Positions 51,130-59,709 of a stretch of DNA of 64,000 bases are shown one piece after another. Source of the DNA: an uncultured bacterium (GTDB lineage: Bacteria > Elusimicrobiota > Elusimicrobia > Elusimicrobiales > Elusimicrobiaceae); NCBI GenBank assembly GCA_949291545.1, contig CASEWB010000007.1, forward strand, positions 62,001 to 126,000, read 5' to 3'. A program made the translations under genes and the position numbers. The notes under the pieces are model-generated. The model had not been told where the DNA came from, made no database searches, and worked only from the letters and a program-made list of their open reading frames with translations. Numbering within the stretch: position 1 is the first letter of the stretch; each line of letters opens with the position of its first letter.

Positions 51130-51825
51130 TCATTCCAGGTCTACCAGTTTTTGCACCGCTGTACCAAGCGGGCGCAGCTGGTGCGGCAAAAACGTTCCAA
51201 CTAATACATTTTGCTCGGTATATAGGAAAACCTGCCCGTTTTCCTGTTTAATTCTCTTGACGGTATAGCCGTCCGGAGTTTGAATAAGCATTAGTTTTCC
51301 TTCTACAAAATCTTTTTCCGGCCGGATAAAATAAAGGTTATTTTCTCCGGTGGTTTGGTTCTCTTTTACCAAATATTTCGCCCCTTTGGCATAGCGTAAA
51401 GGAACGGTCCACCATTCGGCCACGCTGCTTTCCTGGTAGGCGGGGTATTGTTCCGGAAACTGCGTCAAAAGCGGCAGCGAAACACTGTTGCTTAAAGCAG
51501 GTGCTTTCCCGGTAAAAGAGGGGGAGGAACTGTCAGCACTGTAAGTATTTTCCGGTATTTGCGCATCGCGCAAGGAGCGGGTGGGGCGCTGTGGTTGTAA
51601 GTCCGGATAAGTGGTATTTGCCGGAAACAGGCGTATTACATCGTAAGCGTCCAATCCGAATAATTGAGCCATTTGGGCTACATAACCTTTGGAGGGGCGC
51701 CTTTTCCCAGTAGTCCACAGGGCTACGGTGGCGGTGGATACCCGGAGGAGCCTTGCTAACTTGGCCTGTGCTCCGCGCAGTATGCCGCCGTTCCATTTTT
51801 CTAATTGTTTTTCAAACTTATTCAT
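51130..51825 (-). CDS. XRE-type repressor with S24/LexA-like C-terminal domain
   Basis: 231 residues from ATG 51825 (AAGGAGG site). N-terminal helix-turn-helix AKLARLLRVSTATVALWTTG, a Pro/Ser-rich linker (about 75-130), then an S24-like fold ending GQVFLYTEQNVLVGTF. The conserved Lys is present (GYTVKRI) but the catalytic Ser region (normally GDSM) reads ENQTTGENN, so self-cleavage is unlikely. It faces its own palindromic operator. It resembles phage or element repressors, but no phage genes lie near. Confidence 0.8.
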   Translation of the reverse strand: MNKFEKQLEKWNGGILRGAQAKLARLLRVSTATVALWTTGKRRPSKGYVAQMAQLFGLDAYDVIRLFPANTTYPDLQPQRPTRSLRDAQIPENTYSADSSSPSFTGKAPALSNSVSLPLLTQFPEQYPAYQESSVAEWWTVPLRYAKGAKYLVKENQTTGENNLYFIRPEKDFVEGKLMLIQTPDGYTVKRIKQENGQVFLYTEQNVLVGTFLPHQLRPLGTAVQKLVDLE

Positions 51826-51874
51826 AGTCGGCTCCTCCTTGTAAAAAATAGGTCCTTTTGGGCCCACAAAACAC

Positions 51875-51916
51875 TTGACAAATACTTACAATACTTACTA
51901 TACTAGCAATTGTAAG
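51875..51916 (+). promoter_or_regulatory. Promoter and palindromic operator
   Basis: TTGACA (51875-51880), 18 nt, TATACT (51899-51904), overlapped by the perfect inverted repeat CTTACAAT (51885-51892) and ATTGTAAG (51909-51916) plus a repeated TACTTAC. A repressor here would block the plus-strand promoter, and the minus-strand promoter of the repressor gene overlaps it. Confidence 0.7.
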
Positions 51917-52202
51917 AGGGGCGCTATCCCTCTTATCTTGCAGACGTACTTGGTTTTACTTCCACCTAATGAAGAAATTCCAAACACGGAGCGGTTTATC
52001 CTTGTAAACCTGCGCCGCGCTCGCGGCGTGCTGGCTCCGTTACGTCCAGATTTGCGCAATTCTGCCAGGAAGGCGCAAATCTATTGTAGCAAATAAAGAG
52101 CCGTTTGGGTTAGCAAAGTTAAGGTTCTCCCGTGTCCGCCCCATGTGAAAAGGGTTTCCCGGGCGGGGGCTTGGCTTTGCGGCCCGACGGTTTGGAGCAG
52201 GT
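51917..52202 (+). other. Long leader before the transporter pair; no gene
   Basis: Starts with hairpin TAAGAGGG-GCGCTAT-CCCTCTTA (51913-51935) directly at the predicted transcript start. No supported gene in about 290 bases; a 70-codon frame lacks start and ribosome site. It may be a regulatory leader of the transporter or decayed sequence. Confidence 0.4.
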
Positions 52203-52331
52203 ATGGGGATTATTTTGCTAAAAGTGTTAGTAAGCGTAGTGGTAGCGGCGGGCCTGTGGGGGTTTGTGGGGGATATTATGGCGTTTTTATTTCCGCAGGA
52301 AGATTGGGTTAGCAGAGGAAAAGGGAAATAA
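52203..52331 (+). CDS. 42-residue membrane microprotein
   Basis: MGIILLKVLVSVVVAAGLWG followed by FVGDIMAFLFPQEDW and a basic end: one or two membrane helices. GGAG lies 6 nt before ATG. It ends 14 nt before the YfcC-type transporter gene, so it may be a small partner of it. No family recognised. Confidence 0.6.
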   Translation: MGIILLKVLVSVVVAAGLWGFVGDIMAFLFPQEDWVSRGKGK

Positions 52332-52345
52332 TTTATAATATATAA

Positions 52346-53734
52346 ATGAAATCCGGATTTTCCATTAACATTTACGGCCTTATTTTTTCGATTATGATTG
52401 TAATGGCCGTACTGACGTACCTCCTTCCCGCCGGGCAATACGACACCGTCCAAAAAGATGGGCGTTCCTATACAGTAGCCGGTTCTTACCACCGGGTGGA
52501 CGCCAATCCGCAGGGATTGGGTGCCGTGTTGACCGCGCCCGCCAAAGCTTTTGGCGATTGTGCCGACATTATCGTATTTATTTTTATTACCGGTGCTATT
52601 TTTACTATTTTGGAACGCACCGGGACGGTGAATGCTGTAATTTTGGGCACAAGCTATTTGTTCTCCCGACGGGACGGCCTAAAAAAGTTTTTTATTCCGG
52701 CCAGTATGATTTTGTTTTCGCTGGGAGGGGCCGTCTTTGGTATGGAAGAAGAAACGCTGATTTTTATCCCGCTGTTTATCCCGCTGGCGCGTTCGTTGGG
52801 GTATGACACCGCCGTAGGCGTGAGTATCCCGTTTTTAGGCGCGTGGGTGGGGTTTGGCTCTGCCTTTATGAACCCGTTTACGGTGGGGATTTCGCAGGGA
52901 ATTGCCGAACTGCCCCTTTATTCCGGTTTAGGATACCGGTTGTTGGTGTGGGCAATTTGTACGGCGGTGGTAATTACGTTTGTTACCCTTTACGGCGAAC
53001 GCGTGCGCAAAGACCCCACTAAAAGCATTACCTACGAAGCCGACCGCGAAAAGCGCAAACATTTGCATTTAAATGTATTGCAAAAGCCCGAGTTTAAGCG
53101 GTCTCATATTTTAATTTCCATTGTATTTGCCTTGGGTATGGCTGGGCTGGTATATGGGGTGGCCGTTTACCATTGGTACATTATTGAAATTTCCGGTTTG
53201 TTTTTGGGCGTAGGCTTGGTGTCGGCGGTTATCGGCCGGCTGAGCCTGAACCAAACGACAGACGCTATTATTGACGGGGCGCGCAGTATGGTGAGCGTGT
53301 CCATTATGCTGGCTTTGGCACGGGCAATTGTGGTGATTGCCTCGGACGGGCGCATTTTGGATACTGTACTGCATTCCATTGCCCAAGCCATTGGGCAGCT
53401 GCACCCGCTGGCCGCGGTAGAGGGAATGTTTTGGGCGCATACATTTATCAATTTCTTTGTGGCGTCCGGTTCCGGGCAGGCTGTGTTGACGATGCCGGTA
53501 ATGATTCCGCTGTCGGATTTGTTGGGCATCAGCCCGCAGCTGTCCATTTTGGCCTATCAATTTGGCGAGGGGTGGACAAACGCTATCATTCCCACGGCTC
53601 CGGTTACGATGGCCGCCATTGGTATGGCGGGTATTCCGTGGCTTAAATGGGCCCGGTGGAATATCCCGCTGCAAATTGTGTTGGCGGTGCTTTCTATGCT
53701 GCTTTTAATACCGGCGTTTTTAATGCACTGGTAA
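52346..53734 (+). CDS. YfcC-family membrane transporter
   Basis: 462 residues with about 11-12 helices. Starts MKSGFSINIYGLIFSIMIVM, contains YLLPAGQYD, FGMEEETLIFIPLFIPLARS, and a C-terminal FVASGSGQAVLTMPVMIPL, all as in the YfcC/anaerobic C4-dicarboxylate carrier (DcuC-like) group. YfcC proteins are thought to carry basic amino acids or peptides, or dicarboxylates; the substrate is open. Confidence 0.88.
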   Translation: MKSGFSINIYGLIFSIMIVMAVLTYLLPAGQYDTVQKDGRSYTVAGSYHRVDANPQGLGAVLTAPAKAFGDCADIIVFIFITGAIFTILERTGTVNAVILGTSYLFSRRDGLKKFFIPASMILFSLGGAVFGMEEETLIFIPLFIPLARSLGYDTAVGVSIPFLGAWVGFGSAFMNPFTVGISQGIAELPLYSGLGYRLLVWAICTAVVITFVTLYGERVRKDPTKSITYEADREKRKHLHLNVLQKPEFKRSHILISIVFALGMAGLVYGVAVYHWYIIEISGLFLGVGLVSAVIGRLSLNQTTDAIIDGARSMVSVSIMLALARAIVVIASDGRILDTVLHSIAQAIGQLHPLAAVEGMFWAHTFINFFVASGSGQAVLTMPVMIPLSDLLGISPQLSILAYQFGEGWTNAIIPTAPVTMAAIGMAGIPWLKWARWNIPLQIVLAVLSMLLLIPAFLMHW

Positions 53735-53752
53735 TTCTTTTCCTACCGTACG

Positions 53753-53782
53753 AAAAGGCCCCGTGCAAGGGGCCTTTTTTAT
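53753..53782 (+). terminator. Terminator of the transporter gene
   Basis: AAGGCCCC-GTGCA-GGGGCCTT stem and T run. Confidence 0.88.
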
Positions 53783-53796
53783 TCCTTCCTTTTTGT

Positions 53797-54219
53797 ATGA
53801 ACGGGCAAATTGCAAGTGCTCTAGGGGCCGTTTTGTGCCAAGAGCCGCAGGGGTATATTGGGCTATTTTATGGCCGCCCGTTCGCCCGCTATATGGCACA
53901 TTCCTATAATAGAATTGACTTGGAAAATTTAATTTTTGCCCGCGCGGCCCAAGTGCATGCGTCGGTAGACGGCGTGCGGGGGGAGTGGATTAGCTCTTCG
54001 GGGGATATTGTTTTGCAAGTATTAATCAGCGTGTACAATGCCTTTTTTGCCGAGGAAAACAAGCGTTTCTTGGCCGAAAGTCAAGATGGGGCGGAAACCG
54101 TTTTTTGGCTGAATTTTGCGGCGGAATATAGGGCTCCGGCTCCGTTGGTACGGGCCTATGGCGTGCCGTTTTTTAAAAAAGACTTTCAGTCAGAACTTTT
54201 TTGGCTTTCTTTTTTGTAA
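53797..54219 (+). CDS. Hypothetical protein
   Basis: 140 residues from ATG 53797; no good ribosome site. Begins MNGQIASALGAVLCQEPQGY and reads like a soluble protein with many aromatic residues and a C-terminal FFKKDFQSELFWLSFL. Codon use matches neighbours, which supports a real gene. Not recognised. It starts just after a terminator, so it needs its own promoter, which I do not see. Confidence 0.5.
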   Translation: MNGQIASALGAVLCQEPQGYIGLFYGRPFARYMAHSYNRIDLENLIFARAAQVHASVDGVRGEWISSSGDIVLQVLISVYNAFFAEENKRFLAESQDGAETVFWLNFAAEYRAPAPLVRAYGVPFFKKDFQSELFWLSFL

Positions 54220-54275
54220 AGTTTTTCCAGCCTTTAGGGGCCGGCGGAGCGGGTGCCCTAAATGGGTGCGGGGAG

Positions 54276-55742
54276 TTAGTTGCCGGGGTACTGCAGCAGT
54301 TTTTTAATAATATTTTCGTGAATGCGCAGCAATGCTTCGTTTTTGGAAGCCAAATTATTAGCCATTAACGCAAAGGCAATCGGGTGGCCGTTGCGGTCTT
54401 TTACATAGCCTGCCACCGTTTTTACGCCGTCCACCGTACCGCCTTTTACGCGCACGTCCTGCACTTGGTGGCGCGGTTTTAAAAAGTACCGCAGCAGGAG
54501 CAAGTCTCCCCGGTCGTTCGGGGTGGCCAACGAATTATAATAGTACTGGAAATAAGGGCTTTTGGTCATAAACGTAAGCGTGTTTACCAGCACGCGCGGG
54601 GTGAGTAAATTATCACGCGCCAGGCCGCTTCCGTCGTAGAGCACGGTATCGTCTGGGCCGGCCAATTTGTTTTTGCGTACAAATTTTTGCAGTTCTTGCA
54701 GCCCGTTTTGAACACTTCCTTTTTTCCCGGTGTGCAGCGCCAGCTGCCTAAGCAGGGCATCGGCGTACAGATTGAAGCTGCGTTTATTAACGATAAGCAC
54801 AATGTCTTTTAGCTTAGGGGAATAATAAGTGTGAAGCAGGGGCATGGTTGCATAGTCGGGGGATTGCGTGGTGGTTTGCCCACGGCCGCCAACGGCAATG
54901 CCGGCTTCGCGCAGGGCATTGTGCAGGGCCTGCGCCGCAAATAAGGCCGAGTCCGGCAACGCGGCTTGAATGGAAAACCCGGTAAAATTGGTAGGAATCG
55001 TGCCATAGATTTCCATTTCATACTGGCCGGGGGCGCCATAGGCGTAGGCATTATCGCGTTTGTTTTTTGCGTCGGCGGTTACGAAACTGGTTAGGCGCAG
55101 CTCTGGTATTTTCGGGTCGGTGTGGGATACTTGGGCCGGTTTTGCGTCAAAGGGTTGGGGTTTAAAATAAATTTTGAACAGATTGTCGTTAAAATATAAG
55201 GGGCTGGCGGGGGCGGCATAATAGTTGCCGATATTTTCCCAATTTACTTTAGGCGCGATAGACGGCCCTTCAAAGGCGGAAACGTCCGCATAGATATTGC
55301 CTTCTACCCGGGTAATCCCCGCTTTTTTGACGGCTTCGGCCCATTTAGCGGCCACTTGCCGCCAGGTTTCCCCGCCGGTTACGCGGGTGGAACCCAGGGT
55401 GGGGTCTCCGCCGCCGCGCAGGTATAGATCCCCTTTTAAAATGCCTTTTTCGTCGGGGGTGGAGGAAGCGTATAGCCGGGTTTGGAACTGGTGGTCCGGC
55501 CCGAACGTTTCCAAGGCGGCTGCAGTGGTTAATAGCTTAAGGGTGGAAGCCGGGGTGAGGCGAGTGTCTGCATTTACGGCAAAAATTTCCTGGCGGGTGC
55601 CGTCCGTATAAGCGGCCAAACCGCCCCAAAGAGCCCCGTTTAATACAGGGTTTTGAAGTTGCTCCTCTACATATGGCTGTAAATTTTGGGCGTAAGCGGC
55701 ACTGCAAAAACACAGTGCGGCAAGGGCAAACAGTTGTTTCAT
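54276..55742 (-). CDS. dacB: D-alanyl-D-alanine carboxypeptidase/endopeptidase, PBP4 type
   Basis: 488 residues, signal peptide (FALAALCFCSAAYAQ). Penicillin-binding motifs of the S13 family: SxxK in ASTLKLLTTAA, SxN in NKRSFNLYADALL, and KGGT for KTG in RVKGGTVDGVKT. A long insert lies between the first two motifs as in PBP4. It trims or cleaves peptidoglycan peptides in the periplasm. On its own strand TATTCT stands 6 nt before ATG, another leaderless-type spacing. Confidence 0.93.
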   Translation of the reverse strand: MKQLFALAALCFCSAAYAQNLQPYVEEQLQNPVLNGALWGGLAAYTDGTRQEIFAVNADTRLTPASTLKLLTTAAALETFGPDHQFQTRLYASSTPDEKGILKGDLYLRGGGDPTLGSTRVTGGETWRQVAAKWAEAVKKAGITRVEGNIYADVSAFEGPSIAPKVNWENIGNYYAAPASPLYFNDNLFKIYFKPQPFDAKPAQVSHTDPKIPELRLTSFVTADAKNKRDNAYAYGAPGQYEMEIYGTIPTNFTGFSIQAALPDSALFAAQALHNALREAGIAVGGRGQTTTQSPDYATMPLLHTYYSPKLKDIVLIVNKRSFNLYADALLRQLALHTGKKGSVQNGLQELQKFVRKNKLAGPDDTVLYDGSGLARDNLLTPRVLVNTLTFMTKSPYFQYYYNSLATPNDRGDLLLLRYFLKPRHQVQDVRVKGGTVDGVKTVAGYVKDRNGHPIAFALMANNLASKNEALLRIHENIIKKLLQYPGN

Positions 55743-55805
55743 AGTAATAGAATATCAAAAATAAAGCCGGTGCGGGGCCTTTTTTAGGGAGAGGTATCGC
55801 AAAAT

Positions 55806-55830
55806 AAAACCCCGCCAAGGCGGGGTAAAA
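55806..55830 (-). terminator. Terminator of the 55831 gene
   Basis: CCCCGCC-AA-GGCGGGG with T-rich tail on the minus strand. Confidence 0.75.
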
Positions 55831-57420
55831 TTAATTAAACCAGGGGTACCATTTGTCTTTATCGCGGATATTAATCAGCAGTGTGGCGGCCAGTAAGTCG
55901 CGTGCGTTTAAGGCTTGGGGTTTATCTATGTTGCAGATAAACTGGTTGAAAGGTTCGTGGGTGTTTTCAATGGCACCTTTGCAGTCCATCTGCCCGTCGA
56001 TGTCATAGTCCGCGCGTAAGAGGCCCCATAAGTGCCCGCAGATTTTGCGCAGCAAGGCGCGCCAAGTGCTGCGTTCTGTAATGGCGGCCAGGGGGTTCCC
56101 TTCGCGGGTGAACAACTGCCAAGTGCGCCGCAGGGCAAAGCGTTTGCGGGTAACAACCAGCATGTCTTTGGACCGGGCAAAATAAATTTCATACCGTTCG
56201 TGGGAGAAGCCAAACCCTTTTTGCAAGATAATAGCCGCTTTTTTGCCTTTGCGGTCGAAAAGGGTGATTTCGCGCAAAATCAGTTGGGACCACACAATCC
56301 CGCAGAAAAATACCACCGCTCCCAAGGGGATAACCAGCGAACAGGCGGAATAAACCGTGCTGTATACAAACCCGGAAACCGGCAATAATTTGGAAGCTTC
56401 TCCCAAGCCCGCCGCCGCCATAACCAATACGGACAGCACAATTAACATAATCCCCGAAAATAAGAATACGCTGTCCCACCGGGCCGACAAAGAAGTAAGG
56501 ATATTGCCCTGGTTGTCTTTGGCGCGGAAAATAAGGGAGGGCGTTCCGTATAGACGTTTAAATTTAATGGGGTAGAGCGAATTGGGGTTAGCTTGGGGGG
56601 CGGCCTTTGTAAGGCGAATAAAAGGCCTCACGCAGCCCGTGGCTCCCACCAGCGCCACAAAGAGCGCCAGCAAAAGCACCAACGCGTCAAAACCGTGCCC
56701 TAACCGGCGTACATACGGGGGCATATGTTTGGACAGAAGCGTATTTACTTTTAGTTTGGCCAATTTCCTTTTGGCGGAGGCAAAAAGTTTGGATTTTTGG
56801 GGGGCCTGCGTCGGCTGAACTTCGGCAGACGGGGCTGTAACTTCCAGGGTTTCTTCTTGCACGGCGGGCAGAGCGGCAATATCGTATGCCCGCGGGTCTT
56901 TTAAGTCCATCTCCAAAGTTACGGGCTCGGCCTTTTTAACCGGAGAAATAAACGAAAAAATCAAATCCGTTTCGGCATACGTTAAATCTTTAGCTAAAAT
57001 GGAATAAGCTTTCTTGTCAATTAAAAAATAACCGGCGCTGAAATCATTTTTCGGAGTAAAAAAACTGATGTAAAAGAACGGATCCCCGGTGGAAAATTCG
57101 ATACGTTTTACTTCTTCCCCGGTGTAGGAGTTGCCGATAACCTGCATTTTTTTGCTTTTTACTTCCGCTAAATCGGAGGTGATTTTTTGTTCGATGCAGG
57201 TTTCCGTGGAGCAATTTACGGATTTGATGTCTATCCGGGAAGAGCCTTTCTGCAGGGTAAGCACACTGTCTTTATCGGTTTGTTTGGCTTGCGCCCAGCC
57301 GGCGGGCATATCCAGCGTAAAAGCCCCATCTTGCGACGTAAAAACACCCGCCCACCCAAAAGGGGCGGCCACCAACGCCAACAGCAATCCAGCGGTTTTA
57401 AAAAACGTACTGTGTGCCAT
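55831..57420 (-). CDS. Membrane protein with exported domain and scramblase-like C-terminus
   Basis: 529 residues: signal peptide (cut near GWAGV), a PsbP-like extracytoplasmic domain (SQDGAFTLDMPAGWAQAK...; Cys pair in VNCSTETCIEQ), a helix at about 250-272, two more at about 325-385, then a C-terminal domain with YEIYFARSKDMLVVTRKRFA, DYDIDGQMDCKGAI and ATLLINIRDK. The last part resembles the twisted barrel of phospholipid scramblase/LURP-one proteins. Function unknown; a fusion of sensor-like and lipid-binding parts is inferred. Confidence 0.65.
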   Translation of the reverse strand: MAHSTFFKTAGLLLALVAAPFGWAGVFTSQDGAFTLDMPAGWAQAKQTDKDSVLTLQKGSSRIDIKSVNCSTETCIEQKITSDLAEVKSKKMQVIGNSYTGEEVKRIEFSTGDPFFYISFFTPKNDFSAGYFLIDKKAYSILAKDLTYAETDLIFSFISPVKKAEPVTLEMDLKDPRAYDIAALPAVQEETLEVTAPSAEVQPTQAPQKSKLFASAKRKLAKLKVNTLLSKHMPPYVRRLGHGFDALVLLLALFVALVGATGCVRPFIRLTKAAPQANPNSLYPIKFKRLYGTPSLIFRAKDNQGNILTSLSARWDSVFLFSGIMLIVLSVLVMAAAGLGEASKLLPVSGFVYSTVYSACSLVIPLGAVVFFCGIVWSQLILREITLFDRKGKKAAIILQKGFGFSHERYEIYFARSKDMLVVTRKRFALRRTWQLFTREGNPLAAITERSTWRALLRKICGHLWGLLRADYDIDGQMDCKGAIENTHEPFNQFICNIDKPQALNARDLLAATLLINIRDKDKWYPWFN

Positions 57421-57553
57421 ACTTAATTTATTATATTATATTCCGGCTTGTTTTGAACGCATTTCTCCCCTACGCGCGCGAAAACTTATATTGTGTGCAG
57501 GGAGTTAAAATTGTATCATATCTGTATAGACGTTTTGCAAGGCGGTAATAAAA

Positions 57554-58612
57554 ATGGCTCAAAAAAATTATACAACTGAACGTTTTTCTGCGCTTAGAAA
57601 GTTGCTGCGCAAAAACAAACTGGACGGGTTTATCGTTACCAACAACCTGGACCAGTTTTATTTGTCCGGATTTTATTTTTACCCGAACGAAGCCGTATTT
57701 TTAGTGCATAAAAAAGGCGTTACCTGCTTTACGCGGGAACTGTATGTGGAACCGTTTAGCAAGTTTGCTCCGTATATGGAAGTAATCGGCGACGAAAACC
57801 GCATTGTTTCCGCTATTGAAAAAGCCCGCAAGCTGGGTTTGGCCCGCCCGGGGTTTGACGCGGCCAAGGAATCTTACATTTCCGGCGGCTTGCTGCGCGC
57901 CAGCGGGTTTGTGGAAGCCAGCAGCTTTATTACTACATTGCGCGAAAATAAGGACGCGGCCGAATTAAAACTCCTGCGCGAGGCGAACCGCATTGCTTAT
58001 TTGACGTACGAATACATTAAGCCTCTTGTTAAAACCGGTATGACCGAATGCGAAGTGGCTGCCGAAATGGAACGTTTTATGCGTGCCCACGGTGCAACGA
58101 CTACTTCGTTCTACACCATTGTTGCCTTTGGCGAAAACGCCGCCAACCCGCACCACGAAACCAGCGACCGCAAATTAAAGGCCGAAGACGCCGTGCTCAT
58201 GGATTTTGGCTGCATCTACAAAGGCTACTGCTCTGACATTACCCGCAGCTGGTGGCACGGCAAAAAAGAACCGGCCGAATATACCAAGATTTGGAACATT
58301 GTGGATAAAGCCCGCAAGCAGGGTATTAAGGCGGTGGGCATTGGAGTCCCGTGCAAAAAAGTGGACGCTACCGCTCGCGGCATTATCAGTGCGGCCGGTT
58401 ATGGCGAATATTACACCCACGGCACCGGCCACGGGGTGGGGATTGAAATCCACGAAGACCCCTACAACAGCCAGCAGTCTGCGGCTGTTTTGTCCGAAGG
58501 CAACATTGTAACGGTGGAACCCGGCATTTACCTGCCCGGCAAATTCGGGGTGCGCTTGGAAGATACCGTTGCCGTTGCTAAAACGGGCGCTAAAATTTTA
58601 ACGAAAAAATAA
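57554..58612 (+). CDS. M24B aminopeptidase (Xaa-Pro type), first of tandem pair
   Basis: 352 residues: N-terminal creatinase-like domain (NLDQFYLSGFYFYPNEAVF), then the pita-bread fold with the metal ligands in MDFGCIYKGYCSDIT, GTGHGVGIEIHE and VTVEPGIYLPGKFGVRLED. Typical of proline peptidases. Followed after 1 nt by its paralog, and then efp, as in many bacteria (pepP-type gene beside efp). Confidence 0.92.
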   Translation: MAQKNYTTERFSALRKLLRKNKLDGFIVTNNLDQFYLSGFYFYPNEAVFLVHKKGVTCFTRELYVEPFSKFAPYMEVIGDENRIVSAIEKARKLGLARPGFDAAKESYISGGLLRASGFVEASSFITTLRENKDAAELKLLREANRIAYLTYEYIKPLVKTGMTECEVAAEMERFMRAHGATTTSFYTIVAFGENAANPHHETSDRKLKAEDAVLMDFGCIYKGYCSDITRSWWHGKKEPAEYTKIWNIVDKARKQGIKAVGIGVPCKKVDATARGIISAAGYGEYYTHGTGHGVGIEIHEDPYNSQQSAAVLSEGNIVTVEPGIYLPGKFGVRLEDTVAVAKTGAKILTKK

Positions 58613-58613
58613 T

Positions 58614-59678
58614 ATGGCTATTAAAAGTTTAGCTTCTCAACGAATGTCCGATTTCCGCCGTGTATTAAAACACGCTGGATTGGACGGCTATTTAACGGCG
58701 GCCCACTTGGAACAGCGCTACTTGTCCGGCATTGACTTATATGACGGCGAGGCTGTTTTTTTAATTACGCCAGCCAAAGGCTATTGCTTGACCAAACGCC
58801 TGATTGCCAGCAAAATGACGCCGTCGGCCAAATTCCTTAAAACGGAAATTGTCCCCTATGGCGGAATGCTGGAGGGAGCATTGGCTAAAATCAAAACATT
58901 GGGCCTTAAACGCGTGGCGTTTGACCCGGCTTTGATTGATTTGGAGCGCGGGCAAGCGTTGCTTAAAGCCGGTTTGTGCAAGGCTTCGGGCCTGATTGGC
59001 GAAATGCGTATGGCCAAATATGCTGACGAAGTGGCCAAACTGCGCAAAGCTTGCCAAATTGCCTGGCACTCGTTTGAAGAAGTAAAGCCGCAGATTAAAA
59101 CCGGTATGACCGAAGAAGACGTGCGCGTTTTGATGGCCCTTGCCATGCACAAGCGCGGGGCGGATTCCATTCCGTTTAACATTGTTTGCTTCGGCGAAAA
59201 CACGGCTGACGCACACCATACGCCTTCCAAAACCCGCAAACTCAAAGCAGAGGAAGCGGTATTGATGGATTTTGGCTGCTATTACGAAGGATATACTTCG
59301 GATATGACGCGCAGCTGGTGGCACGGCAAAAAAGAGCCGGCCGAATATACCAAGATTTGGAACATTGTGGACCAAGCCCGCAAGGCAGGCATAAAAGCTT
59401 TGCGCGCGGGTGTAAGCGCAGGCGCGGTGGACGCCGCGGCGCGCGACGTAATTGAAAAAGCCGGTTATGGGAAAGAATTTTTCCACACCACCGGCCACGG
59501 CATCGGTTTGCAGGAACACGACCGCCCGATTTTGCGTGCGGGCGGGCCGGATGTGCTGGAAGAAAATTATGTGGTCACTATTGAACCTGGCATCTATTTC
59601 GACGGACGCTGGGGGATACGCTTGGAGGACAGCTTTTTAGTCACCCAAAAAGGTTCCAAAAAATTAACGCAGAAATAA
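58614..59678 (+). CDS. M24B aminopeptidase (Xaa-Pro type), second of tandem pair
   Basis: 354 residues with the same plan: MDFGCYYEGYTSDMTRSWWH, TTGHGIGLQEHD, VTIEPGIYFDGRWGIRLED. The two proteins differ widely at the N-terminus, but a 75-nt stretch around RSWWHGKKEPAEYTKIWNIV is almost identical at DNA level (72 of 75 bases). Both keep all five metal ligands, so both should be active, perhaps on different peptides. Confidence 0.92.
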   Translation: MAIKSLASQRMSDFRRVLKHAGLDGYLTAAHLEQRYLSGIDLYDGEAVFLITPAKGYCLTKRLIASKMTPSAKFLKTEIVPYGGMLEGALAKIKTLGLKRVAFDPALIDLERGQALLKAGLCKASGLIGEMRMAKYADEVAKLRKACQIAWHSFEEVKPQIKTGMTEEDVRVLMALAMHKRGADSIPFNIVCFGENTADAHHTPSKTRKLKAEEAVLMDFGCYYEGYTSDMTRSWWHGKKEPAEYTKIWNIVDQARKAGIKALRAGVSAGAVDAAARDVIEKAGYGKEFFHTTGHGIGLQEHDRPILRAGGPDVLEENYVVTIEPGIYFDGRWGIRLEDSFLVTQKGSKKLTQK

Positions 59679-59709
59679 TTCCGGGCTTCGGCCCAAAAAG
59701 AGGTAAAAA

